Shown: positions 10,492 to 21,272, counted from the first letter of the stretch. The stretch is 64,000 bases of DNA from Phytopseudomonas seleniipraecipitans (GCF_900102335.1 NZ_FNBM01000002.1:124001-188000); one strand, 5' to 3'. Numbers and translations: made by a program. Notes: generated by a model from the sequence alone, not told the origin.

Positions 10492-10959
10492 CTATGCCGC
10501 GCGAAAGAAGCGCCGTTTGGCGCGACTCAGCCAGCCGTCTTCGGTCTTGTCGGCGGCCAGGCGACGCAGGTTTTCGGTAACGGCCGCCACGTAGTTCTGG
10601 TCGTCATTGCGAATATGGCCGAACAGCCAACGCCCGAGCAGGCTGCGCAATTCATCGCAGACGTCCTCGCCCTGTTTGAAGCGCGTGCGGTAGTCGTCGA
10701 CCCGCTTGATGAAAATGTCGTGCACCCGCTTGTGGGCCTTGGTGAACACGTAGCCGGCCTCTTCGAGCATCGCCTCCTCGAAAGCGAAGTGCGAGGTGGT
10801 GTAGTCCACCAGCTCCTCGATCACCTGGGCCACGCCCTCGCGTGAACTCTTCTGTTGCGCGACATATAGCTCGTTGATCATGTCGACGATGCGCCGGTGC
10901 TGACCATCGATCACCGCGATCCCTGTGTTCAGGTCATCGCTCCAATTGAGATAGGCCAT
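10492..10959 (-). CDS. bacteriohemerythrin
   Basis: Single-domain hemerythrin of 155 residues that binds O2 at a non-heme di-iron centre; proposed roles are O2 delivery or sensing. The ligand set is complete: His21 (IDGQH), His57 and Glu61 (HFAFE), His76 and His80 (HKRVH) and His115 with Asp119 (HIRND). The C-terminal 20 residues are basic (AKRRFFRAA), beyond the four-helix bundle. It is divergent from rlmF and converges on the repeat-filled gap. Confidence 0.93.
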   Translation of the reverse strand: MAYLNWSDDLNTGIAVIDGQHRRIVDMINELYVAQQKSSREGVAQVIEELVDYTTSHFAFEEAMLEEAGYVFTKAHKRVHDIFIKRVDDYRTRFKQGEDVCDELRSLLGRWLFGHIRNDDQNYVAAVTENLRRLAADKTEDGWLSRAKRRFFRAA

Positions 10960-11154
10960 GTCGGCCTCCCTGTCATATCCATAGATCGCGCCAGTCTAGA
11001 GCTGGGCAGGCGGCGCACCCTTGACCTGGGTCAGTGCGCCGCCGAACGCCAATCGTGGCCGCCGCAGCTTTCCAGCGCACCGCAGCAAAGCCGGCAAGCA
11101 CGTCACGGACGGCTGTGGGAAAATGTCCCACCGCCCTTTGTGTGATCCATCAGC

Positions 11155-12132
11155 ATGCCTGCCAAACGCCCGCCGAAACCGCCTGCCTCGCCGACTGACA
11201 AAGGTCAGCTGCATCCGCGCAACCGCCACCAAGGGCGCTACGACTTCCCGGCGCTGATCAAAGCCAGCCCGGAGCTGGCGGCGTTCGTGATCATCAATCC
11301 GTACGGTAACCAGAGTATCGACTTCGCCAACCCGGCGGCGGTGAAGGTCTTCAACCGCGCCCTGCTCAAGCAGTTCTACGGCATCGCGCACTGGGACATC
11401 CCGGCGGACTATCTGTGCCCGCCGATTCCGGGGCGCGCGGACTATTTGCACTACCTGGCGGACCTGCTGGCCAGCGACAACGGCGGTGAAATCCCCAGGG
11501 GCGCCGGGGTACAGGCACTGGACATCGGCGTGGGCGCCAACTGCATCTACCCGCTGCTGGGCACCTGTGAATACGGCTGGCGGTTCGTTGGTGCAGACAT
11601 CGCGCCGCAGGCCATCGCGTCGGCCAGGGCCATCGTGCAATCCAATCCTGGCCTGAGCGAGCAGATCGAGTTGCGCCTGCAGCCCGACGCGCGACACGTT
11701 TTCACGGGCTTGTTGCAGCTTGGTGAGCGTTTTGCCCTCACGATCTGCAACCCGCCCTTTCACGCCTCGGCTGACGAAGCCACCAGCGGCAGCAAACGCA
11801 AATGGCGCAATCTGGGCAAGCTCGATCCCAAGCGCAAGTTGCCGGTGCTGAACTTCGGCGGCCAGGCAGCCGAGCTGTGGTGCCCCGGCGGTGAAGCGGC
11901 GTTCGCCTCCCGACTGATTCGCGAGAGCGCCGAACATGCTGAACAGGTGCTGTGGTTCAGCACGCTGATTTCCAAATCCGGCAACCTGCCGGGCGTGTAC
12001 GCCGCACTCAAGAAGGCCGGCGCGCTGGAAACCCGTACGGTGGAAATGAGCCAGGGCCAGAAGCAGAGCCGCTTCGTGGCCTGGACCTTTCTGAATAGCG
12101 AGCAGCGTCAGGGGTGGTTGGGCACTCGCTGA
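11155..12132 (+). CDS. rlmF: 23S rRNA (adenine-1618-N6)-methyltransferase RlmF
   Basis: SAM-dependent methyltransferase that makes N6-methyladenosine at position 1618 of 23S rRNA. The product is 325 residues. It begins with a basic segment, [19 protein letters not shown] is typical of the family, the SAM-binding [15 protein letters not shown] lies around 122-136, and the N6-adenine methylase motif NPPF is at 199-202. A lysine-rich loop ([19 protein letters not shown]) follows. Its 3' end overlaps the convergent DUF998 gene by 25 bases. Confidence 0.93.
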   Translation: MPAKRPPKPPASPTDKGQLHPRNRHQGRYDFPALIKASPELAAFVIINPYGNQSIDFANPAAVKVFNRALLKQFYGIAHWDIPADYLCPPIPGRADYLHYLADLLASDNGGEIPRGAGVQALDIGVGANCIYPLLGTCEYGWRFVGADIAPQAIASARAIVQSNPGLSEQIELRLQPDARHVFTGLLQLGERFALTICNPPFHASADEATSGSKRKWRNLGKLDPKRKLPVLNFGGQAAELWCPGGEAAFASRLIRESAEHAEQVLWFSTLISKSGNLPGVYAALKKAGALETRTVEMSQGQKQSRFVAWTFLNSEQRQGWLGTR

Positions 12133-12758
12133 ATACGTTCGCGCCGCAACAACATCAGCGCCAGCGCAGCCACCCATAAAAGCGATGCGCCGTAATTGAT
12201 GCGTTGGTAAAGGCCGAACCCATGACCGCTTTCCAGCGCCCCGGCCATCAACGGCAAGGTGCCGAGCACCAGCAACGTGCACAGCAGCGACAGCCAGGAA
12301 AAACCGCGTGAGCCGAGCAGACGACGTCCCAGGTAAACCCACAGCGCACTGGCCAGCAGCAGGCTGAGCGCCATGGCCAGCCCTGCGAGGTTATGCAGAT
12401 TCTGGCTGGCCGACGGGCTCTCTGGCGCGCAGCCTGCATCACAGGAAAAGTAACCAGTACCGAAGCTGCCCAGGCCATGCACGACGATCAGAATGCCACT
12501 CAAGCGCGCCCAGCGATTGTCGAAACTCAGCGCAACGGCGACGCCGAAGACCATGAACAACGCGCCCAGCGGGAAGTTATTGATCAGCGGTGACAGGCTC
12601 TGGGTAGGTGCACCGTGAGCGCCAAGCAGGCTCATGGCGTGGTCTAGATGGCTATAGCCGGGATAAAGCGCACCGGCCAAGGCCACGCCCAACGTCAGCC
12701 AGAGCGGTGTGATGAGGCCAGCCAGATAGCCGATGGAAAGCATCCTTTGCGATTGCAT
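12108..12758 (-). CDS. DUF998 family integral membrane protein
   Basis: A 216-residue polytopic membrane protein with about six hydrophobic segments. The segment after [18 protein letters not shown] and the cysteine pair in SCDAGCAPE are typical of DUF998, a family of unknown function found widely in bacteria. The ATG at 12758 ([15 protein letters not shown]) is preferred over the upstream in-frame start at 12818, because the first membrane helix begins directly after it. It converges with rlmF and shares 25 bases at the 3' ends. Confidence 0.8.
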   Translation of the reverse strand: MQSQRMLSIGYLAGLITPLWLTLGVALAGALYPGYSHLDHAMSLLGAHGAPTQSLSPLINNFPLGALFMVFGVAVALSFDNRWARLSGILIVVHGLGSFGTGYFSCDAGCAPESPSASQNLHNLAGLAMALSLLLASALWVYLGRRLLGSRGFSWLSLLCTLLVLGTLPLMAGALESGHGFGLYQRINYGASLLWVAALALMLLRRERIQRVPNHP

Positions 12759-12942
12759 GCGAGAGTCCTTTGCGCCGGTGAGGTCTGGCAATGACGCACC
12801 TGATCCAACAAGTGACACACTTCATCTCGGCTCTGCCCGTCGACTGCGCAGCCTGAACTGCAGCCTCGTGCGGATTTTTCGGCCATAATCGCCGCCCTCG
12901 AAAAGCTGCCGGGTGACCTCCGGCCCTGAAAGGTAGACCGAC

Positions 12943-14562
12943 ATGCTGCGCATCACCGAACTGAAACTGCCCCTCGACCACGCGGACGATGCCATTCGCC
13001 CTGCACTCGTAGAGCGCCTGGGTATCGACGACAGCGAGCTGCTCGAGCTCAGCGTGTTCAAGCGCAGCTACGATGCGCGCAAGAAGTTCGGTGACATGCC
13101 CTTTATCTACACCCTCGACTTCAGCGTGCGTGACGAAGCCGCGCTGCTGGCGCGCCTGAACAATGACCGCAACCTTGGCGTCGCCCCGGACGTGCGCTAC
13201 AAGCCGCTGACCATCGCTGCCGAGCAGCAGCCGGCACAGCGCCCGCTGGTGATCGGCTTCGGCCCGTGCGGCATCTTTGCCGCTCTGCTGCTGGCGCAGA
13301 TGGGACTCAGGCCGATCGTGCTGGAACGGGGCAAGGAAGTGCGCCAGCGCACCAAAGACACCTGGGGCCTGTGGCGCAAGAACGTGCTCGATCCTGAGTC
13401 CAACGTGCAGTTCGGCGAGGGCGGCGCGGGGACCTTTTCCGATGGCAAGCTGTACAGCCAGATCAAGGACCCCAACCACTACGGCCGCAAGGTGCTGGAA
13501 GAATTCGTAAAGGCCGGTGCACCGGACGAAATCATGTATGTCAGCAAGCCGCACATCGGCACCTTTCGCCTGACCGGCGTGGTCGCCACCATGCGCGAAG
13601 AGATCAAGGCGTTGGGCGGTGAAGTGCGCTTCCAGCAGCGCGTCAGCGACGTGCTCATCGAAGACGGCCAACTGGTCGGCGTAGAGCTGGAAAGCGGCGA
13701 GCAGATCCACAGCCGCCACGTGATTCTGGCCCTCGGCCACAGCTCGCGTGACACCTTCCGCGCACTACACAAGCGCGGCGTGTTCATGGAAGCCAAGCCG
13801 TTCTCGGTGGGCTTCCGTATCGAGCATCCGCAATCGCTGATCGACCGCGCCCGCCTCGGCAAGTACGCCGGGCATCCGAAGATCGGCGCCGCCGACTACA
13901 AGCTGGTGCACCACGCCAAGAACGGTCGCTCGGTGTACAGCTTCTGCATGTGCCCAGGCGGCACTGTGGTCGCCGCCACCAGCGAGCCGCACCGCGTGGT
14001 AACCAACGGCATGAGCCAGTACTCGCGCAATGAGCGTAACGCCAACGCCGGTATCGTCGTCGGCATCACGCCAGAGCAGGACTACCCCGGTAGCCCGCTG
14101 GCGGGCGTCGAACTGCAGGAGCGTCTGGAATCGCTCGCTTACGTGCTGGGCGGCAGCAACTACGAAGCGCCAGGCCAACTGGTTGGCGACTTCATTGCCG
14201 GCAAGCCGAGCACCGCGCTGGGCAGTGTCGAGCCTTCCTACAAGCCCGGAATAAAGCTGGGTGACCTGGCGCCGTCACTGCCGGACTTCGCCATCGAGGC
14301 TATCCGTGAGGCGCTGCCGGCCTTCGGCAAGCAGATCAAAGGTTTCGACCTGCACGATGCAGTACTCACCGGCATCGAGACGCGCACCTCCTCTCCGCTG
14401 CGCATCACCCGGGGCGAGGACCTACAAAGCCTCAACGTGCGCGGGCTGTTCCCGGCCGGAGAAGGTGCAGGTTATGCCGGCGGCATTCTTTCGGCGGGCG
14501 TCGACGGTATCCGCGTCGCAGAAGGGCTGGCCCGCGCTCTGCTGCAGGGTCAGCCGGGCTGA
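12943..14562 (+). CDS. uncharacterised FAD-dependent dehydrogenase (COG2509-type)
   Basis: A 539-residue flavoprotein. An N-terminal domain (residues 1-90, KLPLDHADDAI, FKRSYDARKK) precedes a Rossmann FAD-binding motif at about 101-110 (VIGFGPCGIFAA) and an E-rich phosphate contact LERGKEV. Near the end, the family tail GEGAGYAGGILSAGVDGIRVAE contacts the flavin. Members are annotated as NAD(P)/FAD-dependent oxidoreductases with unknown substrate; some plant and bacterial relatives link to thylakoid or redox biology. It appears monocistronic and converges on a GNAT gene with a short tail overlap. Confidence 0.88.
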   Translation: MLRITELKLPLDHADDAIRPALVERLGIDDSELLELSVFKRSYDARKKFGDMPFIYTLDFSVRDEAALLARLNNDRNLGVAPDVRYKPLTIAAEQQPAQRPLVIGFGPCGIFAALLLAQMGLRPIVLERGKEVRQRTKDTWGLWRKNVLDPESNVQFGEGGAGTFSDGKLYSQIKDPNHYGRKVLEEFVKAGAPDEIMYVSKPHIGTFRLTGVVATMREEIKALGGEVRFQQRVSDVLIEDGQLVGVELESGEQIHSRHVILALGHSSRDTFRALHKRGVFMEAKPFSVGFRIEHPQSLIDRARLGKYAGHPKIGAADYKLVHHAKNGRSVYSFCMCPGGTVVAATSEPHRVVTNGMSQYSRNERNANAGIVVGITPEQDYPGSPLAGVELQERLESLAYVLGGSNYEAPGQLVGDFIAGKPSTALGSVEPSYKPGIKLGDLAPSLPDFAIEAIREALPAFGKQIKGFDLHDAVLTGIETRTSSPLRITRGEDLQSLNVRGLFPAGEGAGYAGGILSAGVDGIRVAEGLARALLQGQPG

Positions 14563-15071
14563 CCCACCGGCGTCTGCCAGCGGCATAGGGTGGTGCGCCG
14601 CGACCCATTGGGCCGGCGCTCGGCATCGTCGTAGGTGCTGATTTCGACGAAGCCTGCCTTGCGCATCATGCCTGCCGACGCGGCGTTTTCTTCGTGACGG
14701 TCGATGTAGATGTCGTCGAGTCCATCGGCGTGGATGGCCGCCACCACCTGTCTCAGCAACTCCGAGCCAAGACCACGCCCGGCCATGTCGCGATGGATCA
14801 CCGCCTCGCAGACGTAGGCGTGCGCATCATCCTGGCGGCCCAACGGTTGGTATTCATGAAACCAGGTGGTGCGTACATGGCTGACAAACCCCAGCAGCCT
14901 GCCCTCTTCTTCCGCCAGCACGGCGCGCGTGCTGCCATCGCCAATACCGTGAAGGTGGGCCAGGACCTCTGCACGCGGCAGGTGATTCCAGGGATTGGCG
15001 CCATGTTCGAAAATCAGCGCACAAAGCGCGTCGACATCAGCGGCGGTGGCCGCGCGGGATTGCCACTGCAT
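14550..15071 (-). CDS. GNAT family N-acetyltransferase
   Basis: A 173-residue acetyl-CoA-dependent acetyltransferase of unknown substrate. The GNAT fold is visible as an N-terminal alpha/beta segment (SRAATAADVDALCALIFEH), the central strand VCEAVIHRDMAGRGLGSELLRQV with the acetyl-CoA loop R/G-x-x-G-x-G near residues 92-99, and the late MMRKAGFVEISTYDD. I chose the ATG at 15071 (MQWQSRAATAAD) because AGGG stands eight bases before it; a longer frame to 15140 lacks such a site. It shares 13 bases with the end of the preceding convergent gene. Confidence 0.85.
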   Translation of the reverse strand: MQWQSRAATAADVDALCALIFEHGANPWNHLPRAEVLAHLHGIGDGSTRAVLAEEEGRLLGFVSHVRTTWFHEYQPLGRQDDAHAYVCEAVIHRDMAGRGLGSELLRQVVAAIHADGLDDIYIDRHEENAASAGMMRKAGFVEISTYDDAERRPNGSRRTTLCRWQTPVGQPG

Positions 15072-15167
15072 CGGTGAAGCCCTCATGGCAAACGAACACG
15101 CGATGCAGTCTATGAGTGATACCTGTCTGGCGACAGGCACATTCGCTGAGGCAGTCTGCCGCTCAGT

Positions 15168-15500
15168 TCAGGAATCCCAGGGGCGCCCGCGGGTGCGATC
15201 GAGCAGTTTGACCTTCTGTTGCATCGCCGACTTGGCCAGCATGTGAGCACTGACCGGCGCGGTGATGAACAGGAACAGGGTGATCAGCAACTCATGAAGG
15301 CTCAGGCCGTTGCCCAGATTGCCGAAAAAAATCATCGAGGCGGCGACCATGCTGCCCACTCCAAGCGTTGTCGCCTTGGTAGGGCCGTGCAAGCGGGTGA
15401 AAAAGTCCGGCAGGCGATACAGACCGATCGCGCCGATCAACGCGAAGATACAGCCCACAAGCAGGAAAAAGGCGACCAGTGCTTCGATCCAGAATGCCAT
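15168..15500 (-). CDS. mnhG: Mrp/Pha antiporter subunit G
   Basis: Small membrane subunit (110 residues) of the multi-subunit Na+(K+)/H+ antiporter. Three hydrophobic segments and the signature GLYRLPDFFTRLHGPTKATTLG (about residues 27-48) identify MrpG/PhaG. The ATG at 15500 (MAFWIEALVAF) fits family starts better than the longer frame. It is the last gene of the minus-strand operon, 13 bases after subunit F. Confidence 0.93.
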   Translation of the reverse strand: MAFWIEALVAFFLLVGCIFALIGAIGLYRLPDFFTRLHGPTKATTLGVGSMVAASMIFFGNLGNGLSLHELLITLFLFITAPVSAHMLAKSAMQQKVKLLDRTRGRPWDS

Positions 15501-15513
15501 GATGAATCTCCAG

Positions 15514-15783
15514 TCAGTCGATGATGTCGCCGTGCAGCATATGTTTGCCCACTGCAACAGTGCCGACGAAACCCATGATGGCGATCAGCAGCGCCGCCTC
15601 GAAAAACAGATCCGACTCCAGCCAGATGCCGAACAACACCAGCAACGCGAGCGCATTGATATACAGCGTATCGAGCGCCAGCACTCGATCCGGCATGTCG
15701 GGCCCGCGCAGCAGGCTGATCACGTTCAGCAGTGTGGCGACACTCATTATCGCCATGCACAGAAGAATCACGTATTCGAGCAT
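15514..15783 (-). CDS. mnhF: Mrp/Pha antiporter subunit F
   Basis: An 89-residue subunit with three membrane helices. The conserved LRGPDMPDRVLALDTLYINAL (about residues 25-45) is the MrpF signature, including an Asp that is functionally important in characterised Mrp systems. It overlaps the end of subunit E by 16 bases, indicating translational coupling. Confidence 0.93.
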   Translation of the reverse strand: MLEYVILLCMAIMSVATLLNVISLLRGPDMPDRVLALDTLYINALALLVLFGIWLESDLFFEAALLIAIMGFVGTVAVGKHMLHGDIID

Positions 15784-16271
15784 TGGAAGATCTCCATCAG
15801 CGGTGCCTCGTAGCGCGATTTCACCTGGTCGATCAGGGCCTCGGCGTCATCGACATCAAGAACGTGCAACAGCAGGGTTTTGTGATCCGCGCTGAGACCG
15901 GAGGACACGGTGCCTGGCGTGAGAGACAGAATGCACGCAAGCACCGACAGGATGAATTCATTCTCGATGTCGATAGGCACTTCGACGAACGCCGGTTGCA
16001 GCTTTTCAATGCGTCCGAGTACCAGCTTTGCCACGCTGATATTGGCACGCAGGATGTCCCACAGCACCATCAGGACATAGCGCAGCAGCAACAGCGGACG
16101 CTTCAGGCGCGGCAGATCGACCATGAAGCCCCGGCATAGCAGGGCAATGCCCCAGCCCAGGAACGCGCCCAATAGCAAATGCGCGACACTGGGTGTATTG
16201 ACCAATAGCAGCCAGATCACTGTCAGCATCAGGGTGAGCATGGGGTGAGGCAACCAGCGAGAGCGACTCAT
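15768..16271 (-). CDS. mnhE: Mrp/Pha antiporter subunit E
   Basis: A 167-residue subunit with N-terminal membrane helices (MLTLMLTVIWLLLVN, LLLGAFLGWGIALLC) and a cytoplasmic C-terminal domain containing SLTPGTVSSGLSADHKTLLLHVLD, the MrpE hallmark. It overlaps the upstream subunit D gene by four bases (ATGA type) and the downstream subunit F gene by 16. Confidence 0.94.
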   Translation of the reverse strand: MSRSRWLPHPMLTLMLTVIWLLLVNTPSVAHLLLGAFLGWGIALLCRGFMVDLPRLKRPLLLLRYVLMVLWDILRANISVAKLVLGRIEKLQPAFVEVPIDIENEFILSVLACILSLTPGTVSSGLSADHKTLLLHVLDVDDAEALIDQVKSRYEAPLMEIFQCSNT

Positions 16272-17782
16272 GCCTCACCTCCACGCACGATTTGCAGATA
16301 GGGCTGCAGATTCAGCAGCTGTTGCGCCGTCGCCTGCATGTATTCCTGCACTGGCTGAGCGGCCACCACCAGCAACGGGCTAAACGCCAGGAGGCCAATC
16401 ACGACGAGGATTCTGACCCAGTCGGACTCGGCGTCTGCCGCCGATTCAGGCGCCGAGCGCCAGAACAGCGTGCTGCCGGCGCGGCCAAGGGCGATGACCA
16501 TTACCAGCCCAGCGATCAGCACCACCGGCCACAACACCAGCATCTGCTCGCCGGTCTGCGCCGAGCGCAACAGCATCAGCTTGCCGAGGAAGCCGGAAAA
16601 TGGCGGCAGCCCGGCCACTGAGATAGCGGCCATGAAAAATAACGAGCCGAGTAGCAAGGGTTGCAGCAAACGGGGACCCTCGCGCAGCCGGCCGCGCAGC
16701 CGGCCGCGCAGTTCGCCGCGCTGGCGGGCCACCACGTCGGCCAGCAAGAACAGCCCGCCGCACACCCAGGTGCTGTGCACCAGATAGAACAACGCCGCTG
16801 CCAGGCTTTCTGGCGTGGCGATCGCCACACCCGCCAGCAATGTGCCGACCGACACGATGACCAGGTAGCCGATCACTCGCTCGAGGCTGCGCATCGCCAA
16901 CGCACCAGCAGCGCCAACGGCCAACGTGAGCATCGCCAATGGCCAGAGCAGTTCATCGACCAGGTGAGCAAGGCCACCGGCCTCGCTGCCAAACATCAGC
17001 GTGAAGACGCGGATCACCGCATACAGGCCGACCTTGGTCATGATTGCGAACAGCGCCGCTACGGGCGCCGTGGCGGAGGCATAGGCACTGGGAAGCCAGA
17101 AGTACAGCGGCAGAATGGCGCCCTTGAGGCCGAACACGATCAGCAGCAGATAGCCAGCCGCTGCGATCAGCGGCTGCCGCTCGACATCCGCGGCGGCGAT
17201 TTTCACCGCCAGATCAGCCATGTTCAACGTACCCAGCAACCCATAGAGCGTGCCGACGCCAATCAAGAACAGCGACGAAGCGACCAGATTGAGGACCACA
17301 TAGTGCATCCCGGCCTTGACGCGCTTCGGCCCGCCGCCGTACACCAGCAGCGAGTACGAGGCGATCAGCAGAATCTCGAAGAACACGAAGAGGTTGAACA
17401 GATCGCCGGTCAGAAAGGCGCCGTTGATGCCCAGCAACTGGAATTGCAGCAAGGCATGAAAGTTCGGCCCGCGCTCATCGTCGCCCCGAATGGCGTACAG
17501 CGCAGCGAACGTAGCCAGCACCGCGGTCACGACCAACATCAGCGCCGCGAGTCGGTCGAGCACCAGCACGATACCGAACGGCGCCTGCCAATTGCCCAGG
17601 GCATAGACATGCAGCACGCCGGTGTTGGCCTGCAGCAACAGCCATACACTCAGCGGCAGCAAAGCCAGGGTCGAGCACATCGATATCCAGCGTTTGCCGG
17701 TCATCGACAGTCGCGAAAGGATCAACAGCAGGCTGCCAGCGAACAGCGGCAGCAGGATCGGCAGAATTACCCCATGATTCAT
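16268..17782 (-). CDS. mnhD: Mrp/Pha antiporter subunit D
   Basis: A 504-residue, roughly 14-helix proton-pumping-type subunit related to NuoM/N of complex I. The proton-translocation stretch FVFFEILLIASYSLLVYGG around 127-145 holds the conserved Glu, and LPLYFWLPSAYASATAPVAALFAIMTKVGLYAV around 223-255 holds the Lys and Pro hallmarks. A short tandem (GRLRGRLREG after RGELR, around 16680-16715) is encoded by repeated CGGCCGCGCAGC units and may be slippage-prone. Start and stop are coupled to subunits C and E. Confidence 0.95.
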   Translation of the reverse strand: MNHGVILPILLPLFAGSLLLILSRLSMTGKRWISMCSTLALLPLSVWLLLQANTGVLHVYALGNWQAPFGIVLVLDRLAALMLVVTAVLATFAALYAIRGDDERGPNFHALLQFQLLGINGAFLTGDLFNLFVFFEILLIASYSLLVYGGGPKRVKAGMHYVVLNLVASSLFLIGVGTLYGLLGTLNMADLAVKIAAADVERQPLIAAAGYLLLIVFGLKGAILPLYFWLPSAYASATAPVAALFAIMTKVGLYAVIRVFTLMFGSEAGGLAHLVDELLWPLAMLTLAVGAAGALAMRSLERVIGYLVIVSVGTLLAGVAIATPESLAAALFYLVHSTWVCGGLFLLADVVARQRGELRGRLRGRLREGPRLLQPLLLGSLFFMAAISVAGLPPFSGFLGKLMLLRSAQTGEQMLVLWPVVLIAGLVMVIALGRAGSTLFWRSAPESAADAESDWVRILVVIGLLAFSPLLVVAAQPVQEYMQATAQQLLNLQPYLQIVRGGEA

Positions 17783-18111
17783 CAGCGTGGTTCCTCGCCG
17801 TCCACATGATCGGTACTCAACTCACCGAGTGCCCGCAAGGACAGCACCACCACGAAAGCGGTCATGGCAAAACCAATGACGATGGCGGTCAGCACCAACG
17901 CCTGAGGAAGCGGATCCCCGTATTCACTGCTTTTGCCGATCACCGCCGGCACGCCGGTGCCTAGGCGGCCCATGCCGAACAGAAACAGGTTCACTGCATA
18001 GGAAATGAGGGTCAGCCCCATCACCACCGGATAGATGCGTGCGCGCATCAGCAGATAGACGCCGCTGGACGTGAGCACGCCCAGGGTAATGGCGAATAAC
18101 GCTTCCATCAA
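17782..18111 (-). CDS. mnhC: Mrp/Pha antiporter subunit C
   Basis: A NuoK-like subunit of 109 residues with three helices. [36 protein letters not shown] and the later [21 protein letters not shown] are characteristic of MrpC. It overlaps the fused A/B gene by four bases and abuts subunit D. Confidence 0.95.
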   Translation of the reverse strand: MMEALFAITLGVLTSSGVYLLMRARIYPVVMGLTLISYAVNLFLFGMGRLGTGVPAVIGKSSEYGDPLPQALVLTAIVIGFAMTAFVVVLSLRALGELSTDHVDGEEPR

Positions 18112-20900
18112 AATACCTCCTTGCTGGATTCGTCCTGACTGACATGGCCGATATTGGACAGGATCAGCAATGTCGCTCCGACGACTGCCAGGTACACGCC
18201 AAGGTCGAAAAGCAGCGCCGTGGCCAGCTCGAACTCACCAATCAGCGGCAGGTGGAAATGATTGAACGCGGAGGTCAGGAACGGTGCGCCGAAGACAAAA
18301 CTGCCCAGGCCGGTCAATGCCGCGATCATCACCCCCAAACCGGCCAGGCTGTGGAAGCTGAATGGCAGGCGGCGCTGTGTCCACTCCACACCATGGGCGA
18401 CGTATTGCAGAATCAACGCCACGGCGGTGATCAGCCCGGCAATGAATCCGCCACCGGGCAAGTTGTGCCCGCGCAGGAAAATGAAGGCCGACACCAGCAG
18501 CGCCATTGGCAAAAGCACGCGAGCGATATTGTCGAGAATCATCGGATGGGCGTCGCGCGACCACTCCTTGCCGTTGGCATCGGTGCGCGGATGCGGCAGA
18601 TGCAGGCCCGACAGCAGCCCGTAGATACCCACGGCGGCGATCGCCAATACGCAGATCTCGCCCAAGGTATCGAAGCCACGGAAGTCGACCAGAATGACGT
18701 TCACCACGTTGGTGCCGCCACCTCCGCTGACACTGTTCTCCAGGAAGAACGAGGAGATGCTGTCGTACGGACGGGTCATGATCGCGTAGGTCAACAGCGC
18801 CACCACGATGCCTGCGCCCCCCGCCAACATGAAATCACGCAAACCACGCAGGCTACTGGATTCCATGGGCGTGCGGTCCGGCATGAAGAACAGCGCCAGC
18901 ACGAGCAGAATGATGGTTACCACTTCGATTGACAGCTGAGTCAGTGCCAGATCAGGCGCGGAGTAGCGTGCAAAGCCCAGCGCCACCATCAGCCCGGCGC
19001 AGCTGAGAATCATCAGGGCCTTCAAGCGGTTGCGATGGAACACCACGGTTAACACCGCCATCACGCAGAGCACTGCCATGCCGAACGCGGTGATGCCATC
19101 CATAGGCGACAGTGGAACCTCACCGCGAAGCCTCTTCAGCGACGACAGCGCTATGGTCAGCAACAGCAGCGCGCTGAACAGCAGCAGGGCTATATAGCGC
19201 TGCAACGAACCGCTTTCCAGCAGGCGCGTCAGCTTACGAGCGCCTTTCGCCAAACCGGTGACGCAACGTTCGAATACCTCGAGCGAATTGACCGACGGCA
19301 GACCGTTGTACCAACGGAACAGCGGCTCACGGCACAGGTACACGACGATACCGCCGAGTAATGCGATGAAGCTCATCATCAGCGGCAGATTGAAGCCGTG
19401 CCAGATCGCCAGGCTGTATTCCGGCACGTGACCGTCGAGGGTCGCAGATACCGCCGAGGCCAGCAGCGGCGCTACCGTATAAGCCGGAACCACGCCTACC
19501 AGCAGGCAAATGAACACCAGCACTTCAACCGGTATCTTCATGTAGCGCGGCGGCTCATGAGGCGGGTACTTGGGCAGGTCTTTCGGCTCGCCGTTGAAGA
19601 ACACGTCGTGAATGAAGCGCAGCGAATAGGCTACCGAGAAGACACCGGCCAGGGTCGCGGCGGCCGGGATCATCCAGTTGAAAATGCCCAACAGGTCCTG
19701 ATTGAGGGTTTCGCTGAAGAACATCTCCTTGCTGAGGAAGCCATTGAGCAGCGGCACGCCAGCCATGGCGGACGCTGCCACCATGGCTAGCACCGCGGTA
19801 TGCGGCATGTACTTCCATAACCCGGCGATCTTGCGCATGTCGCGGCTGCCGGTTTCGTGGTCGATGATCCCCGCCGCCATAAACAGCGACGCCTTGAAGG
19901 TCGCGTGGTTGATGATGTGGAACAGAGCAGCGACCGTGCCCATGGTCGTGTCCAAGCCAAACAGCAACGTAATCAGGCCCAGGTGACTGATGGTTGAATA
20001 CGCCAGCAAGCCCTTGAGGTCATGCTGGAACAGCGCCATGCCGGCACCGAACAGCAGCGTCGCCATACCGGTCATGCTGACCAGGTAGAACCACCAGTCC
20101 GTACCGGACAGCGCCGGATAAAGACGCGCCAGCAGAAACACCCCGGCCTTGACCATGGTTGCCGAGTGCAGGTAAGCCGATACCGGTGTGGGCGCCGACA
20201 TGGCTTGCGGCAACCAGAAGTGGAACGGGAACTGCGCGGACTTGGTGAAGACGCCGAGCAGAATCAGGATCAAGGTCAGCGGGTACAGCGAATGGGCGCG
20301 GATTACATCGCCCGCCTCCAGCACCTGGCTCAGCTCGAAGCTGCCAGCGATGTTGCCGAGCAGAAGAATACCTGCCAGCAGCGCCAAGCCGCCGCCACCG
20401 GTCACCGTCAGTGCCATGCGCGCGCCACGGCGCGCATCGGAACTGCCGCTCCAGAAACCGATCAGCAGGAAGGAAGACAGACTGGTCAGCTCCCAGAACA
20501 TCAGCATCAGCAGCAGGTTCTCGGAGAGCACCACACCGAGCATGGAGCCCATGAACAACAGCAGATAGGCGAAGAAGCGCCCCATCGGCTCCTGTTTGGC
20601 CAGGTAATAACGAGCGTAAAGAATGACCAGCAGACCGATGCCGAGAATCATCAGGGCGAACATGAACCCGAGGCCATCCAGCCGCAAGCTCAGGTCCAGG
20701 CCGAGATTCGTCAGCCACGGATAGCGAACGGTCTGCACCTCACCGGCGAATACGGCCGGTTGCTCCAGCCACAGCAGCACGAGAGCCGCCGCCGGGCCGA
20801 GCGCAGCGCCCAGCGCACACAGCGAGCGGCCCATACGGTCGGCCAATAACGGCAGGATGATGCCCAGAAATGGTAAGGCGATGATCAGCGCAAGCGCCAT
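18108..20900 (-). CDS. mnhA: Mrp/Pha antiporter fused subunit A/B
   Basis: A 930-residue fusion and first gene of the operon. Residues 1-770 form the NuoL-like MrpA core plus its C-terminal extension: [16 protein letters not shown] around 135-150, [37 protein letters not shown] around 222-258. The last 150 residues, from about [34 protein letters not shown], are an MrpB domain. The A/B fusion marks this as a six-gene (group 2, Pha-like) system, as in Sinorhizobium PhaAB and Pseudomonas aeruginosa ShaA. The system exports Na+ or K+ for H+ and supports pH and salt tolerance. Confidence 0.95.
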   Translation of the reverse strand: MALALIIALPFLGIILPLLADRMGRSLCALGAALGPAAALVLLWLEQPAVFAGEVQTVRYPWLTNLGLDLSLRLDGLGFMFALMILGIGLLVILYARYYLAKQEPMGRFFAYLLLFMGSMLGVVLSENLLLMLMFWELTSLSSFLLIGFWSGSSDARRGARMALTVTGGGGLALLAGILLLGNIAGSFELSQVLEAGDVIRAHSLYPLTLILILLGVFTKSAQFPFHFWLPQAMSAPTPVSAYLHSATMVKAGVFLLARLYPALSGTDWWFYLVSMTGMATLLFGAGMALFQHDLKGLLAYSTISHLGLITLLFGLDTTMGTVAALFHIINHATFKASLFMAAGIIDHETGSRDMRKIAGLWKYMPHTAVLAMVAASAMAGVPLLNGFLSKEMFFSETLNQDLLGIFNWMIPAAATLAGVFSVAYSLRFIHDVFFNGEPKDLPKYPPHEPPRYMKIPVEVLVFICLLVGVVPAYTVAPLLASAVSATLDGHVPEYSLAIWHGFNLPLMMSFIALLGGIVVYLCREPLFRWYNGLPSVNSLEVFERCVTGLAKGARKLTRLLESGSLQRYIALLLFSALLLLTIALSSLKRLRGEVPLSPMDGITAFGMAVLCVMAVLTVVFHRNRLKALMILSCAGLMVALGFARYSAPDLALTQLSIEVVTIILLVLALFFMPDRTPMESSSLRGLRDFMLAGGAGIVVALLTYAIMTRPYDSISSFFLENSVSGGGGTNVVNVILVDFRGFDTLGEICVLAIAAVGIYGLLSGLHLPHPRTDANGKEWSRDAHPMILDNIARVLLPMALLVSAFIFLRGHNLPGGGFIAGLITAVALILQYVAHGVEWTQRRLPFSFHSLAGLGVMIAALTGLGSFVFGAPFLTSAFNHFHLPLIGEFELATALLFDLGVYLAVVGATLLILSNIGHVSQDESSKEVF

Positions 20901-21272
20901 ACACTAAACCCCTTGTACAAGCCCGTCATTCAACTGGACGGCCAGTTAGTGTGTGTCAGAAGGCCGGTCGCCAGGCGTCCGGGCCGATCCCTGCGGTAGT
21001 TGCGTAAACCCAATCCTGCAGGCGGTGGAACCACCAGTCGCAGCGTCAAGACCAAGTATCCGCACGCGGTGCAGCCCGGTCTACTGACTGGCGAAACAAC
21101 AGAGGCGTTCGACTTGTTTTTCTGCTCACGGACCGCGGCTGGCACCTGCCGGGAAAACGCCGTCGATTATGCTTAACTATCGACCACGCGTCATGGATAG
21201 AATTATTACGAAAGCTATCCCTGCCCTGCGCCGCAAAGCCGCACCTTACGCAACGGTCCGCTCAATTGCTCC
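20901..21272. other. gene-free stretch upstream of the Mrp operon
   Basis: About 370 bases between the Mrp operon start and the terminator of the next minus-strand gene. It must hold the Mrp promoter, but I find no clear -10/-35, sigma-54 element or strong hairpin. No open frame here has a ribosome-binding site or a recognisable product. Confidence 0.5.

Noticed and set aside
16680-16715. Tandem CGGCCGCGCAGC units as a separate repeat array
   Set aside because: They lie inside mnhD in frame (GRLRGRLRE) and are few; noted in the gene entry.
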